DNA of 64,000 bases, taken from assembly GCF_003130585.1 (NCBI RefSeq), contig NZ_QFKX01000001.1:372001-436000 (forward strand), given 5' to 3'. The stretch is from Brachybacterium endophyticum. GTDB taxonomy: Bacteria; Actinomycetota; Actinomycetes; Actinomycetales; Dermabacteraceae. The notes beneath the pieces are model-generated. The model was not told where the DNA came from and made no database searches. It saw only the letters and a program-made list of their open reading frames with translations. Numbering within the stretch: position 1 is the first letter of the stretch; every line of letters starts with the position of its first letter. Below are positions 9,449 to 18,133 of the stretch, one piece after another. A program made the translations under genes and the position numbers.

Positions 9449-10191
9449 CGCCGTGCCTCCTGTCCCTCGTCGTGCTGCCGTTCGCGGTGCTGCTCTTCGC
9501 CGTAGGACTGGTCGAAGAAGTCGTTCTCGAGATCCACGGTGCGCTCGAACAGCTCGCGGGCGCGCTGCGGGGAGCTCTCGCCGACCCGGTCGAGCTCGCT
9601 GCGCAGGAAGTCCACGAACTCCACGAAGTCGGGGTTGTCGTGCAGGTCGATCCATTCGGCGTGCACGAAGCTCGTCGGCAGCGGGCGGGGTGCGCGCTGG
9701 GCCCAGTCCCAGTACAGCCATTCGGTCACCAGCAGCACCGCGAGGATCGCGGCGTAGTCACTGGTCTCGGCGGCCTCGCGGAAGATCGCGAGGAATCCCG
9801 TGGTCGCCGGGGTGTCGGGGGTGCTCTCGCGCTCGGACTCGCTCACCCCGAGGGCGTCGAAGGCGCGCAGGAAGTAGGTGTTCTCGTCGCCTGCGACCTC
9901 GCCGGCGAAGGTGGCGAAGCGCAGCCGTGCCGCCGGGGTGTCGGCGCTCGCGATGGCCCCGCCGATCAGCTGCAGGAAGGCGTCGAGGAAGCGGTGGTCC
10001 TGGATCAGGTAGCCCGCCATCACGTCGTCGGCGATGGTTCCCGCGTGCAGCTCGCGCACGAAGCGGTGGTCCACGGCGCGGTCCCAGGCGGGGCGCACGC
10101 CCTCGCGCAGCGCGTGCGTGAACCCTCCCTCCCCGGGTGCGGGCGCCGGCGCGGACGCGGTGGTCGGGGTCGGGTGGTGGGCGTCGGTCAT
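9445..10191 (-). CDS. TenA family protein, Glu type (TenA_E-like)
   Basis: A 248-residue TenA paralogue with a Pro/Ala-rich N-terminus (1-22). The active-site block reads LLVTEWLYWDWA, so the catalytic PC pair of classical TenA is replaced by Thr-Glu at residues 156-157. This is the feature of the TenA_E class, proposed to use other residues in salvage of thiamin breakdown products. ATG 10191 is preferred because GGAGGG ends nine bases upstream; an ATG at 10200 directly abuts that ribosome site and is too close. It is the first gene after the TPP riboswitch, and its 3' end overlaps the Cys-type tenA. Confidence 0.88.
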   Translation of the reverse strand: MTDAHHPTPTTASAPAPAPGEGGFTHALREGVRPAWDRAVDHRFVRELHAGTIADDVMAGYLIQDHRFLDAFLQLIGGAIASADTPAARLRFATFAGEVAGDENTYFLRAFDALGVSESERESTPDTPATTGFLAIFREAAETSDYAAILAVLLVTEWLYWDWAQRAPRPLPTSFVHAEWIDLHDNPDFVEFVDFLRSELDRVGESSPQRARELFERTVDLENDFFDQSYGEEQHRERQHDEGQEARR

Positions 10192-10200
10192 CGGTGGCAT

Positions 10201-10266
10201 CCCTCCGCGAGTACGAGCTCGATCAGGTTCTCCGGGTGTGTTCTCAGCCCCTGGTGGGGCACCCCG
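10201..10266 (-). promoter_or_regulatory. TPP riboswitch (THI-box)
   Basis: Reading the minus strand from 10266 down to 10201 shows the conserved THI-box order: GGGGTGCC, then GCTGAGA, then ACACCCGGAGAACCTGATC, then GTACTCGCGGAGGGATG. These match the TPP aptamer core (CTGAGA loop, ACCTGAT element and the 3' GCGNAGGGA). The 3' end contains the GGAGGG ribosome site of the first tenA, so TPP binding most likely blocks translation initiation directly. Confidence 0.9.
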
Positions 10267-10338
10267 TGCGGCATCGAGGCTATCGCGGTCGAGGCGGTGC
10301 CGGGCACACGGGCCGCGGGCCGGTCTACGCTTCGGCTC

Positions 10339-11514
10339 ATGCGCGGAGCGATGCGGGACCACCCGGGGGCGGTGGCCACCTCCGTCCTGGTGCTGCTCGC
10401 GGCGGTCTGCGCGGTCGGCGGGCTGCTGCCGTCGGCCGATCTCGCGGCACTGGCGGAGCGGGTGCTGCCGGTGCTCGGCTTCGTCGCCGCCATCACCGTG
10501 GTCGCCGAACTGGCGCTCGAGGCGGGGCTGCTCGACGTGATCGCCCGCGGCATCGCCGTCGCCTCCGGGGGACGCACCGTCGCCCTCTGGGCCGCCTCCT
10601 GCGCGCTCGCCGTCGTCTGCACCGCGTTCTTCTCTCTCGACACCACGGCGGTGATCATGACGCCCGTGGTGGTGCTGATGGCGCAGGGGATCGGCGCCCC
10701 GCCGATCCCCTTCGCCCTGGCCACGGTGTGGCTGGCGAACACGGCCTCGCTGCTGCTGCCGATCTCGAACCTCACGAACCTGCTGGCACGTCAGGCGATG
10801 GGCGGCGGCACTCTCGCCTTCCTCGCCCGCAGCGCCGCCCCCGCGGCGGTCGCGATCGTGGTGCCGCTGCTGATCCTCGCGCTCGTGTTCCGACGCGACC
10901 TCACCGGACGCTTCGCCGCTCCGCCCCCGCCGACGGTCGAGGACCGCACTCTGCTGCACCTCAGCGCAGTCGTCGTCCTCGTGCTGCTGCCGCTGCTGGT
11001 GGTGATCCACCAGGCGTGGATCCCGGCGACCGGCGCCGCGCTGGTGCTGCTGATCGCCGTCGCCGTGCGTCGCCCCGCCGTGATCCGCGCCCGACTGCTG
11101 CCCTGGCAGCCCCTGGCGATCGCGCTGGCCCTGTTCGTGCTGGTCGGAACGGTGCACGCCCAGGGACTGGACGCCCCGCTGCTGCGCGCGGCCGACGGCG
11201 GGACGGGTCCGCTGGGCCTGCTGCGCACCGCGGCAGCGGCGGCGGTGAGCGCGAACGTCCTGGACAACCTGCCGGCGTTCCTGCTGCTCGAGCCCGCTGC
11301 GGCCGACGACCCCCGCTCGCTGATGGCTCTGCTGATCGGGGTGAACGCGGGCGTGCTGGTGACGCCGTGGGCCTCGCTCGCGACGCTGCTGTGGCACCAC
11401 CGGATCGCCGACATGGGCGTGCGGATCTCGTGGGGACGGTTCATGGCGCTCGGGGCGCTCGCCGTGGTGGTGACGGTGCCGCTCGCGACGCTCGCGCTGG
11501 CGCTCGTCGGCTGA
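10339..11514 (+). CDS. ArsB/SLC13-like (IT superfamily) membrane transporter
   Basis: A 391-residue, highly hydrophobic protein with about ten membrane segments. The segment TVWLANTASLLLPISNLTNLLA is typical of ArsB/NhaD/DASS-type ion transporters, and SANVLDNLPAFLLLEP in the second half is its internal-repeat counterpart. The substrate (arsenite, anion or sodium exchange) cannot be assigned. ATG 10339 follows TACGCT by seven bases with no Shine-Dalgarno sequence, the layout of a leaderless actinobacterial message. It is transcribed divergently from the tenA operon; the TPP aptamer lies between them on the other strand and does not control this gene. Confidence 0.8.
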   Translation: MRGAMRDHPGAVATSVLVLLAAVCAVGGLLPSADLAALAERVLPVLGFVAAITVVAELALEAGLLDVIARGIAVASGGRTVALWAASCALAVVCTAFFSLDTTAVIMTPVVVLMAQGIGAPPIPFALATVWLANTASLLLPISNLTNLLARQAMGGGTLAFLARSAAPAAVAIVVPLLILALVFRRDLTGRFAAPPPPTVEDRTLLHLSAVVVLVLLPLLVVIHQAWIPATGAALVLLIAVAVRRPAVIRARLLPWQPLAIALALFVLVGTVHAQGLDAPLLRAADGGTGPLGLLRTAAAAAVSANVLDNLPAFLLLEPAAADDPRSLMALLIGVNAGVLVTPWASLATLLWHHRIADMGVRISWGRFMALGALAVVVTVPLATLALALVG

Positions 11515-11535
11515 GGGGGGCTGAGCGAGCCGGTC

Positions 11536-13509
11536 TCACACCTCCCGCGCGGCGAGCGGGATCCGCCCGCCTGCCAGCACCATCTCCACCTGGCGCGGCG
11601 AGAGCCGGTGGTGCACGCCGACTTCCCGGTCACCGATGCGCGCGGTCAGCGAGGTCCCGGCGGCGAGAGCCTCGTGGACCCCGTCGATCGAGACCTCGTC
11701 ACCCGTCGCGATGCGGTCGTGGTCCTCGGGATCGTCGAACTCGAGGGCGAGGATCCCGAAGTTCGCGAGGTTCTGCCAGTGGATGCGCGCGAAGGACACC
11801 GCGATGACCGCGCGCAGCCCCAGGTATCGGGGCGCGATCACGGCGTGCTCGCGCGAGGAGCCCTGCCCGTAGTTCTTCCCGGCCACCACCACGTGACCGC
11901 CCTCGGCCCCGGCCGCGTTCGCGGGGTAGTCCGGGTCGATCCGGGTGAAGGTGAACTCGGAGATCTTGGGGATGTTCGAGCGGAAGGGCAGCACCCGCGA
12001 GCCGGCGGGCATGATCTCGTCGGTCGAGACGTCATCGCCCATCACCAGGATCACCGGGGCGCGCAGGTCGTCCTCGATCGGCGCGAAGTCCGGCAGGGAG
12101 GAGATGTTCGAGCCCTTCACGAGCTCCACCTCGCGTGCCTCCTCGACGGGCAGGGGCGGCATCAGCATGCGGTCGATGCGGCTGTACGTGTCCGGAAGCT
12201 GCGGACGGGGAGCGCCGATGCCGTGGCTCTCGCTCAGTGTGCGGGGGTCGGTGATCTTCCCGGTCAGGGCGGCGGCCGCCGCGGTCTCGGGGGAGCACAG
12301 CCACACCGAGTCCTCCTCGGTGCCCGAGCGGCCGGGGAAGTTGCGGGGCATGGTGCGCAGGGAGTTGCGGCCGGCCGCGGGCGCCTGCCCCATGCCGATG
12401 CAGCCCATGCAGCCGGACTGGTGGATGCGGGCGCCGGCGCCGATGAGGCTGGTCAGCCAGCCGCCGCCGACGAGATCGGCGAGCACCTCGCGGGAAGTGG
12501 GGTTCACGTCGACCGAGACGCGGGAGTCGGCCTCCTGGCCGTCGAGGATCTCGGCGAAGGCGGCGAAGTCCCGCAGCCCCGGGTTCGCCGAGGAGCCGAC
12601 GACGACCTGGAAGACCTCCTCGTCCTCGACCTCGGCGACGGGCACCACGTTGCCGGGGGAGGAGGGGGCTGCGATCAGCGGCTCGAGCTCGGAGAGCTCG
12701 ATGTGCTCGATGAGGTCGTACTCGGCACCCGCGTCGGCTTCGATGCGGGTGAACTCGTCGTCCCGGCCCACCGCTGCGAGGTAGTCGCGCACGGCGTCGT
12801 CGGCCGGGAAGACGGTCGCGGTCGCGCCGAGCTCGGCGCCCATGTTCGCGATCACGTGGCGGTCCATCGCGGTGAGCTGCGCGAGACCCTCGCCGTGGTA
12901 CTCGATGATGCGGCCGACACCGCCGCTGACGCCGTGGCGGCGCAGCATCTCCAGCACCACGTCCTTGGCGCTGACCCAGTCCGGCAGCTCCCCGGTGAGC
13001 TCGACGCCCCAGATCCTCGGCATCGAGACGTAGAGGGGCTGGCCAGCCATCGCCATCGCGATCTCGAGGCCGCCCACGCCGATCGCCAGCATGCCCAGGG
13101 CGCCGGCGGCGCAGGTGTGCGAGTCCGAGCCGATCAGGGTCGCGCCCGGGCGGCCGAAGTGCGCCTGGTGGACGGGGTGGGAGACGCCGTTGCCGGCCTT
13201 GGAGAACCACAGGCCGAAGCGTTGCGCGGCCGACTGCAGGAACAGGTGGTCCTCGGGGTTCTTCTCGTCGGTCTGCAGCAGGTTGTGGTCGACGTACTGG
13301 ACGGACAGCTCGGTGCGGATCCGGTCCAGGCCCATGGCCTCGAGCTCGAGCATCACCATGGTGCCGGTCGCGTCCTGGGTGAGGGTCTGGTCGACCTTCA
13401 GCCCGATCTCGCTGCCCTGCTCCATCTCGCCCTCGACGAGGTGGTCGGCGATGAGCTTGTGCGCGACAGTGCGTGCGGGCGGGTCGGTGGGTGCGGATGA
13501 GGTCGCCAC
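11536..13509 (-). CDS. Aconitate hydratase (short, about 650-residue type)
   Basis: A 657-residue aconitase/isopropylmalate-dehydratase superfamily enzyme with all domains in one chain. Visible Fe-S ligand regions are GSDSHTCAAGALG and HQSGCMGCIGMGQAP (three Cys in total), the substrate-binding NFPGRSG follows, and a C-terminal swivel domain contains DDVSTDEIMPAG and GQGSSREHA. The length fits the short Aquifex-type aconitase rather than the roughly 900-residue AcnA common in actinobacteria. GTG 13509 is preceded by AGGAGGACAG at good spacing; the longer reading frame upstream has no ribosome site. It most likely works in the TCA cycle, interconverting citrate and isocitrate, but a related hydroxyacid substrate is possible. 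Confidence 0.88.
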   Translation of the reverse strand: MATSSAPTDPPARTVAHKLIADHLVEGEMEQGSEIGLKVDQTLTQDATGTMVMLELEAMGLDRIRTELSVQYVDHNLLQTDEKNPEDHLFLQSAAQRFGLWFSKAGNGVSHPVHQAHFGRPGATLIGSDSHTCAAGALGMLAIGVGGLEIAMAMAGQPLYVSMPRIWGVELTGELPDWVSAKDVVLEMLRRHGVSGGVGRIIEYHGEGLAQLTAMDRHVIANMGAELGATATVFPADDAVRDYLAAVGRDDEFTRIEADAGAEYDLIEHIELSELEPLIAAPSSPGNVVPVAEVEDEEVFQVVVGSSANPGLRDFAAFAEILDGQEADSRVSVDVNPTSREVLADLVGGGWLTSLIGAGARIHQSGCMGCIGMGQAPAAGRNSLRTMPRNFPGRSGTEEDSVWLCSPETAAAAALTGKITDPRTLSESHGIGAPRPQLPDTYSRIDRMLMPPLPVEEAREVELVKGSNISSLPDFAPIEDDLRAPVILVMGDDVSTDEIMPAGSRVLPFRSNIPKISEFTFTRIDPDYPANAAGAEGGHVVVAGKNYGQGSSREHAVIAPRYLGLRAVIAVSFARIHWQNLANFGILALEFDDPEDHDRIATGDEVSIDGVHEALAAGTSLTARIGDREVGVHHRLSPRQVEMVLAGGRIPLAAREV

Positions 13510-13640
13510 GGTGCTGTCCTCCTGGGTGCGACGCGCCGCCGGGTCCGGCGGCGGACCTGGTCCCAGCGTAGGACGGTTCGGCGGCGGCTGGGGTTGGTCG
13601 GGCACTGGCGGTTCCGGCCCGACGGGGGCAGGCTCGGGGC

Positions 13641-14318
13641 ATGGGAACCGAGGAGACGTCGCGCCGTTTGCGCGTCCTGGTGGCCGGGGCGAACGGATAT
13701 CTGGGCCGTCACCTGGTGACGGAGTTCGCCGCCCGCGGGCACGAGGTGCGCTGCCTGGTGCGTCGCCCGGAGGCGCTCTCTCAGCCGGGGCGCGGGGGAG
13801 CGCCGCCGCTCGCGGGCCTCGAGCTCGATGTGCGCACCGGGGCCGCCGATGGGGTCGATGGGGCTCGTGAGCCCGGCGAGGTGCGGGAGCGGCTCGAGGA
13901 GATCGTCGAGCGGTTCGAGGTGACCGTGGGGCTCTCGGACCCGGCGCCGCTCGCCGAGTTCCGCACCGCGCGCGAGCAGGCGCGGATCGCCGGCGAGCGG
14001 GGCACGGGGCTCGTGCGCTTCGCGGACGTCACCGCGGGCAGCGTGCTGACGGCCCTCGGCGCCGAGGGACCGGTGATCGCCCGCGCCGCCCTGGACCCCC
14101 TGATCCGGCACGACGTGGAGCACGGCACTGACCTGCTGGGGACGCTGCGGACCTGGCTCGCCCAGGACGCCCAGCTGCACCAGACGGCCGAGGCGCTCGG
14201 CATCCACCGCCACACCATGCGCGCACGGATCCAGCAGATCGAGCGTGTGCTGGGCCGCGACCTGCGCAGCTTCGAGGCCCGCGCCGAGGTGTGGGCGGCG
14301 CTGCGGGCGCTGGGCTGA
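13641..14318 (+). CDS. Chimeric protein: Rossmann NAD-binding start fused to PucR-type C-terminal regulator domain
   Basis: A 225-residue ORF with two unrelated parts. Residues 10-45 are the first beta-alpha-beta unit of an NmrA/SDR-like NAD(P)-binding protein (VLVAGANGYLGRHL with the Gly motif at 16-22, then an RRPE segment). From about residue 75 it matches the tail of PucR/CdaR regulators: IVERFEVTVGLSDPAPLAEF (the end of the GGDEF-like domain), then the HTH_30 helix-turn-helix (ALGIHRHTMRARIQQIERVLGRDL, about 185-208). A usual PucR protein is 400-550 residues and a usual SDR over 200, so both halves are incomplete; an internal deletion that joined two neighbouring genes is likely. Whether it is a working DNA-binding protein is unknown. 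It is divergent from aconitase. Confidence 0.6.
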   Translation: MGTEETSRRLRVLVAGANGYLGRHLVTEFAARGHEVRCLVRRPEALSQPGRGGAPPLAGLELDVRTGAADGVDGAREPGEVRERLEEIVERFEVTVGLSDPAPLAEFRTAREQARIAGERGTGLVRFADVTAGSVLTALGAEGPVIARAALDPLIRHDVEHGTDLLGTLRTWLAQDAQLHQTAEALGIHRHTMRARIQQIERVLGRDLRSFEARAEVWAALRALG

Positions 14319-14348
14319 GCAGCGCCCGGCCGCTCAGTGCCCGGGCGG

Positions 14349-15047
14349 TCAGCGGCCCAGCATCTCGATCGCGCGGTCGGCGAGCCGCTGGGAGCTCTGC
14401 GGGTTCTGGCCGGTCAGCAGGGCGCGGTCCTCGACCACGTGGGGGAGCAGAGGCAGGCCCGCCGAGAAGCGCGCCCCCTTCTCCTTCAGGCGCGTCTCGA
14501 GCCACCACTTGGCCTTCCACGCGAAGGGGTTCACGCGCTCCTCGGTGTTGGACAGACCCGTCATCCGGTAGCCGGCGAAGGGCCAGGCACCGTCGGCACC
14601 CTTGGCGGCGAGCATCGCCGCAGGCGCGTGGCACAGCAGCGCGAGCGGCTTGCCCGCCTCCAGGCGCCGGGTCAGGATCTGCCCGTCGGCCGCGTCGTAG
14701 GCGAGGTCCTCCATCGGCCCGTGCCCACCGGAGTAGAACAGCAGGTCGAAGTCGTCGGGATCGACCTCGTGGAGGTCCGCGGGAGCATCGAGCACGAACT
14801 GCAGGCTCGCGAGCCTCTCGGCGATGCGCCGCGTGGTCCGCGGCAGACCGCCGGAGACGCCGAGGCTGAGCTGGTCGATCGTGGGCTTCACGCCGCCCGG
14901 GGTGGCGACGGTGACGTCGTAGCCCTGGTCGCGGAATGCCTCGTAGGGGGTCACGAACTCCTCGGCCCAGACGCCCGAGGGGTGCTCGGTGCCGTCCTTC
15001 AGCGTCCAGTGGTCGGCGCCGGAGAGCACCATCAGAACGGAGGTCAT
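14349..15047 (-). CDS. DJ-1/PfpI family protein (Hsp31/glyoxalase III-like)
   Basis: A 232-residue class I glutamine-amidotransferase-like fold. The nucleophile elbow ALLCHAPAAM places Cys139 next to His140, and SGGHGPMEDL (106-115) supplies the conserved Gly-His region seen in Hsp31-type proteins, which act as glutathione-independent glyoxalases, deglycases or chaperones. The N-terminal segment with HPSGVWAEEFVTPYEAF also fits that subgroup. The start overlaps the stop of the upstream epimerase-like gene by 4 nt, so the two are co-translated. Confidence 0.88.
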   Translation of the reverse strand: MTSVLMVLSGADHWTLKDGTEHPSGVWAEEFVTPYEAFRDQGYDVTVATPGGVKPTIDQLSLGVSGGLPRTTRRIAERLASLQFVLDAPADLHEVDPDDFDLLFYSGGHGPMEDLAYDAADGQILTRRLEAGKPLALLCHAPAAMLAAKGADGAWPFAGYRMTGLSNTEERVNPFAWKAKWWLETRLKEKGARFSAGLPLLPHVVEDRALLTGQNPQSSQRLADRAIEMLGR

Positions 15048-16042
15048 CGCGTCGTCTCCTCACGATCGGGGGATGCGGTATCGGTCGATGCGGTGTCGGT
15101 GTACGAGCCCTCGGCGGAGGACTCGGCGGCGAGTATCCCCAGACCCTCGCGGTACGTCGTCACGTGGAAGTCGGGGAAGGCCTCGGTGAACGTCGTCGAG
15201 ATGAACAGGTTGTCGACCGCGTAGCGGGGGAGGAGCTCACGCATCTCGCGCATCGGCTTGCTGGCGAGCGATCCGAGCGTGAACTGCCACTTCGGCATGA
15301 TCGCGTAGCGCAGCTCCCGGCCCCACGCCTCGGCCGCCAGATCGGTGATCAGGGCCTTGTAGGTGGGGTAGCCGGGGTCGACCGGCAGGTGCCAGGTCTG
15401 GCCGTAGGCCGACGGGGTGTTGCCGATGCGGGCCATCGCGCGGCTCGCATCGGGCGTCCAGATCAGGGAGCGGCGGGTGTCGTCGGCCAGCGGCACGCGA
15501 GGGGTCTTCCCGGCGGCGATGCGCTCGAAGACCAGCGAGTTCGTGAAGGACTGGGTCTTGCCGGGACCGTAGAACTCGGGGGCGCGGCAGATCACCGCCT
15601 CGACCGTCTTCTGGTCCATGGCCTCCAGCAGCATCTCGGCGATGCGGGCCCGCACCACCGCCTTGCGGCCGACGGGCTCGAAGGTCGTCTGCTCCGTCTG
15701 CGGCTCGGCGTTCTTGGGATACATGTAGGTGTTGTCGAAGAACACCAGCCGTGCCCCGTGGGTGGCGCAGGCGTCGATGACGTTGCGCATCATCGTGGGC
15801 AGTTGCTGCTCCCACAGGCCCGAGTCCGGCGGCAGACCGGCGGTGAAGTAGACGATCTCGCTGCCCTCGACCGCGTGGGCGGTCTGCCCGGCATCCAGCA
15901 GGTCCGCCGGGCGGGTCTCGTCGGTCTCGTGCAGGGCCTCGGGGTGCCTGCTGACGAGCCGCAGGTCCGTGGTGAACTCGTCGTGGAGGGCGTGGGCGAG
16001 CTCCGTCCCGATCTGCCCGCTCGCTCCGAGGATGGTCTGCAC
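15044..16042 (-). CDS. NAD-dependent epimerase/dehydratase family protein
   Basis: A 332-residue extended-SDR-like protein. It begins with MQTILGASGQIGTELAHAL (a Gly-rich NAD(P)-binding motif at 7-13), has an IVYFTAGLP strand, and carries a YMYPKN segment near residue 120 in the region of the SDR Tyr-Lys pair (YxxxK is imperfect: YMYPK). The 3' end overlaps the DJ-1 family gene. The pairing with a glyoxalase-like protein suggests carbonyl stress or sugar-aldehyde metabolism (inference); the substrate is unknown. Confidence 0.78.
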   Translation of the reverse strand: MQTILGASGQIGTELAHALHDEFTTDLRLVSRHPEALHETDETRPADLLDAGQTAHAVEGSEIVYFTAGLPPDSGLWEQQLPTMMRNVIDACATHGARLVFFDNTYMYPKNAEPQTEQTTFEPVGRKAVVRARIAEMLLEAMDQKTVEAVICRAPEFYGPGKTQSFTNSLVFERIAAGKTPRVPLADDTRRSLIWTPDASRAMARIGNTPSAYGQTWHLPVDPGYPTYKALITDLAAEAWGRELRYAIMPKWQFTLGSLASKPMREMRELLPRYAVDNLFISTTFTEAFPDFHVTTYREGLGILAAESSAEGSYTDTASTDTASPDREETTR

Positions 16043-16169
16043 GAGGGCTCCTTCCGATCGCCGACGCGTGAGGTCGAGCGTAGGCAGTGGTGACGTGGGT
16101 GTCGAGGGGCGGGGTTGGGGGACCCGGCCCCGGCAGGGATCGCCGCCAGCGACTTTTACCGAGTCCTCG

Positions 16170-17054
16170 TCACCCCTCCTGGTGGGCCCGGACGACAGCC
16201 TTCACCTCGTCGAGCATTCGTCCTACCCCGGGGGCGAGCGGGGTGCGATGGATTGCCTGCAGCGGGAGCCGCGCCGACGGGGTGAGCGGGGCGGCGGAGA
16301 GGTTCGTGGAGGCATCACGCGCGTAGTCGGCCGGTACCAGCGTGAATGACTCACCGGAGCGGAGCCGGTAGGAGTACGCGCCGGAGAGCTCGGAGTCGGC
16401 CGGGGCGAGCTCCGGGTCCAGACCGTGTCGTCGGCAGACCTCGAGGATCGCATCGAAGTAGACCGGGTTCTGCTCGCGAGGCCACAGCAGGAGGGAGCGC
16501 CTCTGGAGATCGCTCAGGTGCACAGGCCTCTCGGGATCGAGGACGCCGCTCGCGGTGAGCGCGAAGATCTCGTCGTCACCGAGTCGTGACCTGCGCAGAC
16601 CGCCCCGTGGACGGAGGTAATGGCCGATGCCGACATCGGCCTGCCCGGAGTGGACCTGGGATTCGACGCCACCTGTGTCGACCTTGAGGATCTCGATGTC
16701 GAGCCCGTCCTCCGCGTTTTCCCGTCGGGCCATCAGCTCGGGGACGATGCGATTGAGGATGCTGGGCGTCACCGCCAGGCGCACCGACTCCGGTGCGCCC
16801 CGTGCCGCCTCCTGCAGGCGCGTCGTGCTGGTCAGGATCTCGAGCGCCCAGGGGAGGGCCGCGCTGCCCGCGCTGGTGAGACGACTGCCGCCGCGGGAGC
16901 GGGCGATCAGCTGCACGCCCAGCGCACGCTCGAGGCCGCGCAAATCAGCGCTCACGGTGGGCTGGGAGAGGTGCAGCTGGTCGGCAGCCCTGCCGAAGTG
17001 ACCGGTACGGGCAACCGCCGAGAACACCTCGACCTGTCGCAGGGTGACTCGCAT
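16170..17054 (-). CDS. LysR family transcriptional regulator, divergent from psuG
   Basis: A 294-residue LysR regulator: an N-terminal winged HTH (MRVTLRQVEVFSAVARTGHF, then AADQLHLSQPTVSADLRGLE) and a C-terminal periplasmic-binding-like effector domain from about residue 90. It is transcribed away from the pseudouridine catabolic genes with a 110-bp shared intergenic region that holds a T-N11-A box overlapping its own start codon, the usual layout for autoregulation and control of the divergent operon. Pseudouridine or a related metabolite is the likely effector (inference). Confidence 0.88.
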   Translation of the reverse strand: MRVTLRQVEVFSAVARTGHFGRAADQLHLSQPTVSADLRGLERALGVQLIARSRGGSRLTSAGSAALPWALEILTSTTRLQEAARGAPESVRLAVTPSILNRIVPELMARRENAEDGLDIEILKVDTGGVESQVHSGQADVGIGHYLRPRGGLRRSRLGDDEIFALTASGVLDPERPVHLSDLQRRSLLLWPREQNPVYFDAILEVCRRHGLDPELAPADSELSGAYSYRLRSGESFTLVPADYARDASTNLSAAPLTPSARLPLQAIHRTPLAPGVGRMLDEVKAVVRAHQEG

Positions 17055-17067
17055 AGAAAGAGCCTAT
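17053..17067. promoter_or_regulatory. LysR-type operator (ATAG-N7-CTAT)
   Basis: A 15-bp palindrome with arms ATAG and CTAT separated by seven bases, fitting the LysR T-N11-A consensus. It overlaps the start codon of the minus-strand LysR gene and lies about 98 bp upstream of psuG. Confidence 0.5.
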
Positions 17068-17164
17068 GGCGCGATCGGCTTTCGGCTGTGGTTCCTGACG
17101 CTGGGCGGACCTAGCGTCGAAGCATCGAGCACCGAAGCCGAGCACCTCGATCGAAGGAGATCCC

Positions 17165-18133
17165 ATGAGCCCGTTCCTCACCGTGTCCGCCGAGGTCGCC
17201 GAGGCCGTCCGCGAGGGCCTCCCTGTCGTCGCCCTCGAATCCACGATCTTCACCCACGGTCTGCCGCGACCGCGGAACGTCGAGGTCGCCGAGGAGGCCG
17301 AGCGGATCGTACGGGATGCCGGGGCGGTGCCCGCGACCATCGGCGTCCACCGCGGGCGTCCGGTGGTAGGCCTGACCATGGAGCAGATCACCGAGCTCGC
17401 CCACGACGACGACGTCCTCAAGGCGGGGATCCGTGAGCTCCCGCTGGGAGCCGTCAACGGACGCAACGCGGGCACGACCATCGCCGCGACCTCCCAGCTC
17501 GCTCACTCGGCGGGGATCTCCGTCTTCGCCACCGGCGGTCTCGGGGGAGTGCACCAGGGCGCGGAGACCACCTTCGACGAGTCCGCCGACCTCGTCGCCC
17601 TCTCCCGGAACCCGGTGGTGATGGTGAGCTCCGGGGCCAAGGCGGTGCTGGACGTCCACGCCACCCTCGAGCGCTTCGAGACGCTGAGCGTTCCTGTCGT
17701 CGGCTACCGCACCACGACCTACCCGGGCTTCTACGTTCGCGAATCCGGGTTCCGGATCGCTCATCAGCTCGACAGTCCGGAGGAGATCGCGAGCGTCTTC
17801 GCCGCACAGCGGGCGCTCGAGATGACATCGGCGCTGCTGGTCGCGAACCCTGTCCCGGCCGACGAGCAGCTCGACCCCGCATTGCTGCAGGGCGTCATCG
17901 AGAAGGCGTGGGCGGCGGTCGAGGACCAGTCGGTCGAGGGCCAGCAGGTCACGCCCTTCCTTCTCGACTTCATCCGCCGCGAGACCGGTGGGGCGAGCCT
18001 GGACGCGAACGTCGCCCTCTACCGCAGCAACGTGAGCCTGGCCGCGGAGGTCGCCCGCGAGATCTCACGGGGGAGCGCGACCTCGGACGTGATGTCGGGC
18101 GCCGCGATGACGTCGGGTGGAGGGACGGCCTGA
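17165..18133 (+). CDS. psuG: Pseudouridine-5'-phosphate glycosidase
   Basis: A 322-residue PsuG/YeiN/IndA family enzyme, which reversibly cleaves the C-glycosidic bond of pseudouridine 5'-phosphate to uracil and ribose 5-phosphate using a divalent metal. Family blocks visible: PVVALESTIFTHGLPRP (20-36), PATIGVHRGRPVVGL, RNAGTTIAAT, FATGGLGGVH (metal and substrate region) and VVMVSSGAKAVLD. The length is normal. An AAGGAG ribosome site precedes the ATG. The stop codon overlaps the psuK start by one base, and the kinase makes its substrate, so the call is well supported by context. Confidence 0.95.
   Translation: MSPFLTVSAEVAEAVREGLPVVALESTIFTHGLPRPRNVEVAEEAERIVRDAGAVPATIGVHRGRPVVGLTMEQITELAHDDDVLKAGIRELPLGAVNGRNAGTTIAATSQLAHSAGISVFATGGLGGVHQGAETTFDESADLVALSRNPVVMVSSGAKAVLDVHATLERFETLSVPVVGYRTTTYPGFYVRESGFRIAHQLDSPEEIASVFAAQRALEMTSALLVANPVPADEQLDPALLQGVIEKAWAAVEDQSVEGQQVTPFLLDFIRRETGGASLDANVALYRSNVSLAAEVAREISRGSATSDVMSGAAMTSGGGTA

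Noticed and set aside
11608..13500. 630-codon plus-strand ORF antisense to aconitase
   Set aside because: Shadow frame; the minus strand encodes aconitase with all Fe-S ligands and a ribosome site.
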